The notes under the pieces were generated by a model that saw nothing but the letters and a program-made list of their open reading frames with translations, was not told the DNA's origin and did not search any database. A stretch of DNA of 48,796 bases, taken from Neisseria shayeganii 871 (lineage in GTDB: Bacteria; Pseudomonadota; Gammaproteobacteria; Burkholderiales; Neisseriaceae). Position numbers and translations under genes: made by a program. Below, piece after piece: positions 42,778-48,796 of this stretch (positions within the stretch are counted from its first letter, which is position 1; every line of letters begins with the position of its first letter). The DNA lies in the NCBI RefSeq assembly GCF_000226875.1, contig NZ_JH164926.1, positions 1,117,372 through 1,166,167 on the forward strand. The letters are read 5' to 3'.

Positions 42778-42791
42778 GGCCTTAGTGTTTA

Positions 42792-42890
42792 TGCGTAGGT
42801 TGGGTTAGCCTCGGGCGTAACCCAACAATAATAACTATGAGAAAATGAAGTGAATGTTGGGTTTTCAATCCAACCCACACTTGCTGGCTA
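42792..42890. repeat. Intergenic repeat with inverted GTAGGTTGGG / CCCAACC ends (copy 2)
   Basis: It starts GCGTAGGTTGGGTTAGCC and ends AATCCAACCCACACTTGC. Same family as 5724-5820; internal palindromic parts are GGGTTA-GCC and GGGCGTAACCC. No coding content. Confidence 0.6.
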
Positions 42891-42924
42891 CACTTTCTTC
42901 TACATAACTTTACATTTATAAAAA

Positions 42925-42953
42925 TTGAAACAGTAATAATTTTATGAAATAAT
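42925..42953 (+). promoter_or_regulatory. Sigma-70 promoter of the AIPR-like gene
   Basis: TTGAAA (42925-42930), a 17-nt spacer and AATAAT (42948-42953), each one base from consensus. It predicts transcription starting near 42959-42961, right where a run of hairpins begins and about 160 nt before the start codon. Confidence 0.7.
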
Positions 42954-42957
42954 TTCC

Positions 42958-43121
42958 AATCTCTCTTGGATAAGAGAGATTGCCGCTCCTAGGATTAAGG
43001 GGCATAAAAAGCTGGATAGCTAGGCGTTTAAAATTCCGTATGATGAGCATCTACTTCTACCACAATATTTATTGTGGTACGCCTACTATCCTATTTTAAT
43101 TTTTAAAATAGGATATTTTCA
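42958..43121 (+). ncRNA. Structured RNA leader (or small RNA) before the AIPR-like gene
   Basis: Stems visible in order: H1, a perfect 10 bp 42958-42967 / 42972-42981 with loop GGAT; H2, GCTCC/GGGGC 42985-42989 / 42998-43002, with GGAT in the loop; P1, 43014-43019 and 43021-43026 pairing with 43086-43091 and 43080-43085 (12 bp, one bulged C); P2, a perfect 10-bp palindrome 43058-43067 / 43070-43079, abutting P1; P3, a perfect 13 bp 43087-43099 / 43103-43115. P3 contains the TAGGA ribosome site (43109-43113) for the ATG at 43122, and shares 43087-43091 with P1, so P1 and P3 exclude each other. H3, AGCT-GGAT-AGCT at 43010-43021, is an alternative to the P1 left arm. Read from sequence only; no known Rfam-type motif was recognised. 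Confidence 0.65.
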
Positions 43122-44426
43122 ATGAAAAATTCAATTATCTTAAAAACTGAAAATTCAGTTGTTTTTAATCTCGGTAAGATTCAAAAAGCTTTATGTATCA
43201 TTAATGCTGAGAATATATCTAAATTATTAGATCGCGTTAGCTTAACGGCTAACCCAAGAGAATCTAAAAAGAATAAGGTTACTGCATCTATCATTGATAC
43301 TTTAAATACTGCCCCTGAAGAAATGGTTAACAGAACTAAGGGGTTGTTAGTATCTACGCAAAAATGTGAGTCATTAGAACGCGGCAGATTCCGATTAAGT
43401 TTTGAGGATGAAAAAACAGATGGTGTTTTAGATGGCGGACATAATATGCTAGCCATAGGGACTTTTTTATTAGAAAAATATCATGAGTCTCAAAACAATC
43501 AGATTCCATCTGACGTGCAAAAAATCAAATGCTGGGAGGATTTTTCTGAAGCGTGGACTAAATATAGCCACTTATTAGAAGATTTTGTCAAAGAACAAAA
43601 ATTTACCATTCCTGTTGAAATTATTTATCCTACTAAAAATGTTGACTTTGATTTTGCTGAATTAGTTTTTGAAATTTCAGATGCACGAAATAATAACTCT
43701 CCACTAACAGCTGGAACTAAAGCCGATCATCGAGGTTATTATGATAATTTAAAAGAAAATATTGACTCTAATCTTGTAAATCTCATTGCTTGGAAGGATA
43801 ACGAGGCCGGAAAGCGTATTAAACGTGAGGATATTGTTGCTTTAGCTTTAATCCCCTTTATTGCATTGCAAAAACGTGGCATATTAGAGAAGATAAATTC
43901 AATTAATCCATCTGTTATTTACAATTCCAAGTCACAATGTGTAGATATTTATTCTAAAATTATTGAAGAATACAAAGATGAGCAAGGACATTTACCCGAA
44001 GTTATTAATAATGCTCTAGGATTAATGAATGATATTCCGAAATTTTATGATCTCGTATATAAAAAATTTCCAGAAGCATATAATAACTTCTCTCCAGGAT
44101 TTGGGAGAATCACAGCTGTTAAAAAGGTAAAAGATGATTCTAAAAAATTTCTAACCAAGTTTTATCAACAAGAAAGTGATTATAAATATCCAGATGGTTA
44201 TATCTTACCATTTATTTGTGCCTTTCATGAACTAATCATAATTGATGAAAACAATAATGTCCGTTGGGCAATAAACGTTGAAGATTTAATTAATGATTTC
44301 TCTAAATATGAAATGTTGGTTGGGACTATCAAAGATAATTATTACGACCCTCAAAAGGTAGGTAAAAGTTCTGCCGCATATACTGGATGTGAAATGACTA
44401 TGAAAATGGTTATGATGGAATTGTAG
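43122..44426 (+). CDS. AT-rich AIPR/DGQHR-like protein, probable phage-defence gene
   Basis: The 434-aa cytosolic protein has no membrane part. Codon use is AT-rich (AAA, TTA, AAT, GAT), strikingly unlike the GC-rich neighbours, so it was probably acquired. Near residue 100, DGVLDGGHNMLAIG (D104-G-G-H107) resembles the DGQHR motif and the NGxQT box of AIPR abortive-infection proteins. SDARNNNSPL (187-195) resembles the ANNxQ segment that follows in AIPR, with KREDIVALALIPF after it. These similarities are by eye and partial; remote ParB/DndB-like relation is an alternative. The gene is controlled by its own promoter and a structured leader that can mask the ribosome site. It ends at a DUS terminator. 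Confidence 0.6.
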   Translation: MKNSIILKTENSVVFNLGKIQKALCIINAENISKLLDRVSLTANPRESKKNKVTASIIDTLNTAPEEMVNRTKGLLVSTQKCESLERGRFRLSFEDEKTDGVLDGGHNMLAIGTFLLEKYHESQNNQIPSDVQKIKCWEDFSEAWTKYSHLLEDFVKEQKFTIPVEIIYPTKNVDFDFAELVFEISDARNNNSPLTAGTKADHRGYYDNLKENIDSNLVNLIAWKDNEAGKRIKREDIVALALIPFIALQKRGILEKINSINPSVIYNSKSQCVDIYSKIIEEYKDEQGHLPEVINNALGLMNDIPKFYDLVYKKFPEAYNNFSPGFGRITAVKKVKDDSKKFLTKFYQQESDYKYPDGYILPFICAFHELIIIDENNNVRWAINVEDLINDFSKYEMLVGTIKDNYYDPQKVGKSSAAYTGCEMTMKMVMMEL

Positions 44427-44430
44427 CCCA

Positions 44431-44463
44431 AAGGCCGTCTGAAAATTTCAGACGGCTTTTTTT
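44431..44463 (+). terminator. Neisseria-type DUS terminator of the AIPR-like gene
   Basis: GCCGTCTGAAA (44434-44444) pairs with TTTCAGACGGC (44446-44456; the real loop takes some of the A/T pairs), followed by seven T reaching the hrpA stop. It lies 8 bp beyond the stop codon of the AIPR-like gene. Confidence 0.85.
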
Positions 44464-47400
44464 ACCCTTTATTTAATCCTTCCCACTCCTTCAACAACCT
44501 CTTCACCGACACCGGATACGGCATCTTCAACTCCTGCGCAAACAGCGACACACGCAGTTCTTCTATTTGCCATTTAAACATCTCTAGGCCGTCTGAAACG
44601 GGTTGGTTTTGTTTCAACAAGCTGTCTGTTTTTTCTTGCCACATCTGCTCCAGCCCCTGAATATCTGCTTCGCGTGCGGCATCGCGGGCGGGGTTGGCGC
44701 TGTATTTTTCCATGCGCAGGGTCATGGCTTTGAAGTAGACGGGTAGGCGCGGCCATTGGCTCCAGGGGGTGCGGCCGGCGAATCCGGCGGACAGCAGGGT
44801 TTGGGTGCGTTCGCGCAGTAGGTGGGTGAGCGGGTGTTTGCCGAGTTTGCTGTTGAGTTCGGCGTAGGCGGCGGCGGTGTCTTGCAGGTAGCGGCTCAAC
44901 GCCTCTTTAACGGCGGGCAGTCGGCTGCGGGCGCGTTTGATTTGTTCTTTGAAGGCTTTTTCGCTGCGGGGTAGCTCGTCGTCGCCGATAAAGGCGCGGT
45001 CGCAGATGGCGGCAGTAAGGTCGTCGCGCAGGGTGTCGGCGGGGATGTGTTTGAGCAGCATGGCGGCTTGGGTGAAGCCTTGTATGCCTTTGTTGAGGTC
45101 TTTCATGTGTTCTTTGAGCTGGAGCTGCATGAGGGCGATCACGCCTTGGCGGTGGGCTTGTTCGGCGGCTTCGGGGGTATCGAACAGGCGCAGGGCGATG
45201 GTGTTGTTTTTTTCTTTTTGCAGGCCGAGGTAGCCGGTGAGCTGTTGTTTGCCGCGGGCGAATTTGATGTTTTCAGGTAGCGTGCCGATGTCCCAGTTGG
45301 TGAGGTTGTCGCGCTCGAATTCTTGGGTGTTGTCGCGGAAGGTTACGGCGGCGGCTTGGCCGAGTTCTTGTTGGAGTTTGGCTAAATCGCGACCGGTGGC
45401 AAGCTCTTGGCCGCCGTCATCGATGATGCGTAGGTTGAAATAGCAATGCTCGGGCAGTTTGAACGCGCTCCATTCGTCTTGGTCGATTTGCTCGAGCAGG
45501 CGCATGTCGCCGGCGGTTTTGGCGATAAAACGGGCAAGCTGGGGGATTATCGGCTCTTGGCGGTTGGGGTTGTTTTCTAAAAATTTTGTGATGAAGTCGG
45601 GCACGGGCACGCAGATGCGGCGGATTTGTTTGGGCAGGGCTTTGATAAGCAGTTGCAGTTTTTCGCGCAACATGCCGGGCACGAGCCATTCGAGCGCGGG
45701 GGCGTGGAGGCGGTTGAGCACGGTGAGCGGCAGGGTAAGGGTTACGCCGTCTAGCGGGTGGTGCGGCTCGAAACGGTAGCTGAGTTTGAATTTGCCGTCG
45801 CTGTTTTGCCAATGGTGGGGGAACTGGGCTTCGGTGATGTGCGCTGCGGCGTGCTGCATGAGGTCTTCGCGGGTGAGGAACAGCAGGCGCGGGTCGTCGC
45901 GCTCGGCGGTTTTGAGCCAGCTTTGGAAGGTGCGGATGTCGGCAAGGGGCAATGTTTTTTTCAGACGGCCTGTGTGTCGCGGGCTACCTGAAAGGCCGTC
46001 TGAAACGGGGGCAGTGTTGTCGGGCTGGGGACTTACGGTTTTGGTTTTGTCGGATTCGAGAATCCGACCTACGTTTTCTGCACTTTCAGACAGGCCTGTA
46101 TTGTCGGGCAGGGATGCCCGACCTACCTTTTCAGACGGCTCGTAAAACTGCGGTAAACGCTGGTTGTAAAACTCAAATAAGGCCTCTTCGTCCACCAGTA
46201 CGTCCTGCTTGCGCGATTTGTGTTCCAATTCGCTGATTTCTTTAATCAGTTTTTTGTTGTGGATAAAAAAGGCCGTCTGAAGATTGCATTCCTGCGCCAC
46301 CAGTGCGCTGCGGATAAAGATTTCGCGGGCTTCTTCGGGGGCGACTTTGCTGTAGGCGACTGGGCGGCGCGGCAGCACGGTCAGCCCGTAGAGGGTAACG
46401 CGTTCACTGGCGACGACTTCGCCGCGCTTCTGCTCCCAATGCGGCTCGAAATAGTGGTAGCGCACGAGGTGCGGGGCTTCCTGCTCGATCCATTCGGGCT
46501 GGATGGCGGCGACATCGCGGGCATAAAGGCGTGTGGTTTCGGTGAGTTCGGCCGCCATCACCCACTTGGGTTTGGATTTGAACAGGGCGGAGGCGGGGAA
46601 CAAATGAAAGTGCGAGCCGCGAGCGCCGGTGTAATCATGGCCGTCGGGCGATTTCATGCCGACGTTGGCAATCAGGCCGGTCAGCAGAGCGCGGTGGATT
46701 TGTTCGTAGCCCGCTTCTTTGGCGGCGCGGATATGGGCGCGGTGCTGTTTTTTATCCAATTGTTTTTGTTTGAGTTTGGCGGATAAATCTTGGTCGCCGG
46801 TGTTTTTCCGCAAGGGACTTCCTTCGGTCGCAGACGGCAATTGCGGTTGCGCAGGAGGCCGTCTGAAAGCCTGCTCTTTGGTGGTCAAACCCATTTCCAC
46901 GGCAATGTCGGCAAGCTGGTGGTGCAGTTCGCGCCACTCACGCATCCGCAGGTGGGAAAGGAAATATTGGCGGCACCATTGCACCAGTTGTTTGTTGGAC
47001 AAACCTTTGTCGCGCTCGCGCTGGAAGCTGTCCCAAATATTGAGGTAGGCGAGAAAGTCGGACTGCTTGTCGGTAAAACGTTCGTGCGCCTTTTGGGCGG
47101 CTTCGCGGGCTTCAAGCGGACGTTCGCGCGGGTCTTGAATCGACAAGGCGGACACAATCACCAGCATTTCCTGCACACAATCGTGTTTTTTCGCTGCCAG
47201 CAACATGCGTGAGATTTTGGGGTCGACGGGTAGGCGCGACATTTGTTCGCCGAGCTTGGTCAACCCGTTTTGATCGTTTACTGCACCCAATTCCAACAAC
47301 ACCTGAAAGCCATCATTGATATAACGCTGGTCAGGCGCTTCGAGAAACGGAAACGCCGCCACATCGCCCAGTTTCAACGCGGCCATGCGCAGGATGACGG

Positions 47401-48661
47401 CGGCCAGATTGCTGCGGATGATTTCGGGGTCGGTAAAGGCGGGGCGCTCGTTGAAATCTTCTTCGCTATACAGGCGCACGGCTACGCCGGCGGATACGCG
47501 GCCGCAGCGTCCGGAACGTTGGCGTGCGGCGGCTTGGGAAATTTTTTCCACATGAAGCTGTTCCACTTTGGCGCGCGCGGAATAGCGTTTGACCCGTGCC
47601 AAGCCGGTGTCGATTACATATTTGATGCCCGGCACGGTGAGCGAGGTTTCGGCCACGTTGGTCGCCAGCACGATGCGCCGTTTACTGCCGCTCGGGTGGA
47701 AAATTTTGTGCTGTTCGGCGTTCGACAAGCGGGCAAACAGCGGCAGGATTTCGTCGTCACGGCGCAGCGGCGATTTGCGCAGGGCTTCGGCGGCCTCGCG
47801 GATTTCGCGCTCGCCGGGCAGGAACACCAGAATATCGCCGTCGCCCAGCCGCGCCAGTTCGTCGGCGGCATCGACAATCGCGTCGGTCAACTCGATTTCC
47901 GCTTCGTCTTCGTCTTGCGAATGCAGCGGGCGGTAGAGAATGTCGACGGGGAAGGTGCGCCCGCTCACTTCCAGCACGGGCGCGTTGTTGAAATGTTTGG
48001 AAAAGCGCTCGGCATCAATGGTGGCCGAGGTGATGATGACTTTCAAATCGGGGCGGCGCGGCAGAAGTTGTTTCAGGTAGCCGAGCAGAAAATCGATGTT
48101 GAGGCTGCGTTCGTGCGCTTCGTCGATAATAATCGTGTCGTAGGCGGTGAGGAAGCGGTCGGTTTGCGTTTCGGCGAGCAGAATGCCGTCGGTCATCAGT
48201 TTCACATAGGCATCGCGCGAGGTGTTGTCGTTGAAACGCACTTTGTAGCCGACGGTTTGGCCGATGTTGCTGCCCAATTCTTCGGCAATCCGCTCCGCCA
48301 CCGAACGCGCCGCCAAGCGCCGCGGCTGCGTGTGCCCGATCAAGCCCGCCGCACCGCGCCCGAGCTCCAAGCAGATTTTCGGAAGCTGGGTGGTTTTGCC
48401 CGAACCGGTTTCGCCGCAAATAATGGTTACTTGGTTGTTTTGAATGGCGGTTTTGATGTCGTCCAAACGCTCGTGCACCGGCAGTGTGCCGTCATACTGC
48501 GGCTTGGGCAGCGCGGCTTGGCGTTTCAAAAACGCGTCGTGCGATTTTTGATATTTTTTCTGCACGGCTTCGATGCCGCCGAAGCGTTTGGGGGTTTTGA
48601 AGGCGTTTTGCAGGAAATGGCGGTCGCGGGAGAGCGTTTGGGTGAAGTCGGGCTGCTGCAT
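44462..48661 (-). CDS. hrpA: ATP-dependent RNA helicase HrpA
   Basis: The 1399-aa DEAH-box helicase has Walker A GETGSGKTTQLPK (about residue 80), IIIDEAHERSLN, SATIDAERF, and motif VI QRSGRCGRV. The HA2/OB-type and HrpA-specific C-terminal regions follow. It acts in mRNA processing and ribosome rescue in E. coli (about 1300 aa). The extra length is mainly two low-similarity inserts: about residues 600-640 (PSATEGSPLRKNTGDQDL) and about 840-900 (SLPDNTGLSESAENVGRILE and following), where uptake sequences and intergenic repeats are read in frame. Both dialects occur, Neisseria-type at 44587, 45961, 45992, 46131, 46270 and 46857. The start lacks a clear ribosome site. Confidence 0.95.
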   Translation of the reverse strand: MQQPDFTQTLSRDRHFLQNAFKTPKRFGGIEAVQKKYQKSHDAFLKRQAALPKPQYDGTLPVHERLDDIKTAIQNNQVTIICGETGSGKTTQLPKICLELGRGAAGLIGHTQPRRLAARSVAERIAEELGSNIGQTVGYKVRFNDNTSRDAYVKLMTDGILLAETQTDRFLTAYDTIIIDEAHERSLNIDFLLGYLKQLLPRRPDLKVIITSATIDAERFSKHFNNAPVLEVSGRTFPVDILYRPLHSQDEDEAEIELTDAIVDAADELARLGDGDILVFLPGEREIREAAEALRKSPLRRDDEILPLFARLSNAEQHKIFHPSGSKRRIVLATNVAETSLTVPGIKYVIDTGLARVKRYSARAKVEQLHVEKISQAAARQRSGRCGRVSAGVAVRLYSEEDFNERPAFTDPEIIRSNLAAVILRMAALKLGDVAAFPFLEAPDQRYINDGFQVLLELGAVNDQNGLTKLGEQMSRLPVDPKISRMLLAAKKHDCVQEMLVIVSALSIQDPRERPLEAREAAQKAHERFTDKQSDFLAYLNIWDSFQRERDKGLSNKQLVQWCRQYFLSHLRMREWRELHHQLADIAVEMGLTTKEQAFRRPPAQPQLPSATEGSPLRKNTGDQDLSAKLKQKQLDKKQHRAHIRAAKEAGYEQIHRALLTGLIANVGMKSPDGHDYTGARGSHFHLFPASALFKSKPKWVMAAELTETTRLYARDVAAIQPEWIEQEAPHLVRYHYFEPHWEQKRGEVVASERVTLYGLTVLPRRPVAYSKVAPEEAREIFIRSALVAQECNLQTAFFIHNKKLIKEISELEHKSRKQDVLVDEEALFEFYNQRLPQFYEPSEKVGRASLPDNTGLSESAENVGRILESDKTKTVSPQPDNTAPVSDGLSGSPRHTGRLKKTLPLADIRTFQSWLKTAERDDPRLLFLTREDLMQHAAAHITEAQFPHHWQNSDGKFKLSYRFEPHHPLDGVTLTLPLTVLNRLHAPALEWLVPGMLREKLQLLIKALPKQIRRICVPVPDFITKFLENNPNRQEPIIPQLARFIAKTAGDMRLLEQIDQDEWSAFKLPEHCYFNLRIIDDGGQELATGRDLAKLQQELGQAAAVTFRDNTQEFERDNLTNWDIGTLPENIKFARGKQQLTGYLGLQKEKNNTIALRLFDTPEAAEQAHRQGVIALMQLQLKEHMKDLNKGIQGFTQAAMLLKHIPADTLRDDLTAAICDRAFIGDDELPRSEKAFKEQIKRARSRLPAVKEALSRYLQDTAAAYAELNSKLGKHPLTHLLRERTQTLLSAGFAGRTPWSQWPRLPVYFKAMTLRMEKYSANPARDAAREADIQGLEQMWQEKTDSLLKQNQPVSDGLEMFKWQIEELRVSLFAQELKMPYPVSVKRLLKEWEGLNKG

Positions 48662-48707
48662 GGTGTGTGTAAAAATCTAGGTAAAACAAAGGCGGGCATG
48701 ATAACAC

Positions 48708-48738
48708 AGGCTACCTGAAAAACCGTTTCAGGTAGCCT
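48708..48738. repeat. eikDUS inverted pair upstream of hrpA
   Basis: AGGCTACCTGAAA (48708-48720) pairs with TTTCAGGTAGCCT (48726-48738). It lies 47 bp before the hrpA start on that strand's upstream side. The remaining 48739-48796 shows nothing recognisable. Confidence 0.75.
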
Positions 48739-48796
48739 TGATTGGGGCCATCAGATAACTTGCTGCCGACAACACTTGAGCCATGCAAGCAGGCTG

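Noticed and set aside
42958..43021. GGA in hairpin loops as CsrA/RsmA binding sites
   Set aside because: The pattern is suggestive but I cannot show that this organism has CsrA, and the loops read GGAT without the ANGGA context.
47243..48718. A 491-codon open frame opposite hrpA
   Set aside because: It is antisense to conserved helicase motifs, low in complexity, and lacks a ribosome site; long shadows are expected in GC-rich coding DNA.

Overview
The window is Neisseriaceae chromosome, most likely Eikenella. The 12-mer AGGCTACCTGAA (the DNA uptake sequence dialect described for Eikenella, called eikDUS below) occurs several dozen times on both strands, often as inverted pairs behind genes. 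Gene content (petABC, mtrR-mtrCDE, cysteine-free L33, neisserial gene orders) fits a non-parasitic betaproteobacterium of this family. A minority of uptake sequences are the Neisseria dialect (GCCGTCTGAA), concentrated from about 41.8 to 46.9 kb. No rRNA, tRNA, CRISPR array, transposase or prophage gene was seen.

Layout. 0-5.4 kb: a small DUF1328 membrane protein, a LOG-family protein, polA, and a beta-propeller-like gene bracketed by two direct copies of a 72-bp repeat. 5.5-8.5 kb: a truncated flavoprotein remnant and alaS. 8.8-13.6 kb: a PotF-like lipoprotein, ubiG, a GT39-type membrane glycosyltransferase and a Nif3-family protein. 13.7-16.6 kb: petABC, the cytochrome bc1 complex, ending in a strong terminator. 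16.9-22.8 kb: nth, then fabH-plsX, a purine phosphoribosyltransferase and rpmF-yceD on the minus strand, with yceF (maf) and an RsmI-like methyltransferase diverging. 22.9-26.5 kb: a two-domain glycosyltransferase, pdxA and a thioesterase-like gene. 26.5-28.4 kb: lspA-ispH, with bfd diverging. 28.6-35.5 kb: mtrR and mtrCDE. 35.8-37.9 kb: rpmB-rpmG and an AGCS symporter. 38.2-41.6 kb: efeUOB iron uptake behind a candidate Fur-controlled promoter. 41.9-48.7 kb: an AhpD-like gene, an AT-rich island with a structured leader and an AIPR-like gene, and hrpA.

Three themes stand out. First, a palindromic MITE-like element of about 143-182 bp is present as six copies plus one end. Its flanks are 5-bp direct repeats that coincide with the terminal pentamer of an uptake sequence, which suggests insertion into DUS. 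Second, the AT-rich gene at 43.1 kb has a good promoter followed by about 160 nt of stacked hairpins. One stem hides the Shine-Dalgarno sequence and competes with an upstream stem, an arrangement typical of a regulatory leader or of an RNA partner of a defence protein. Third, uptake sequences and other intergenic repeats have become functional parts of genes: they supply stop codons (plsX, lspA), terminators (AGCS gene, ispH, the AIPR-like gene) and in-frame peptide inserts (hrpA).

All family assignments come from reading motifs and gene order by eye; no database search was made.
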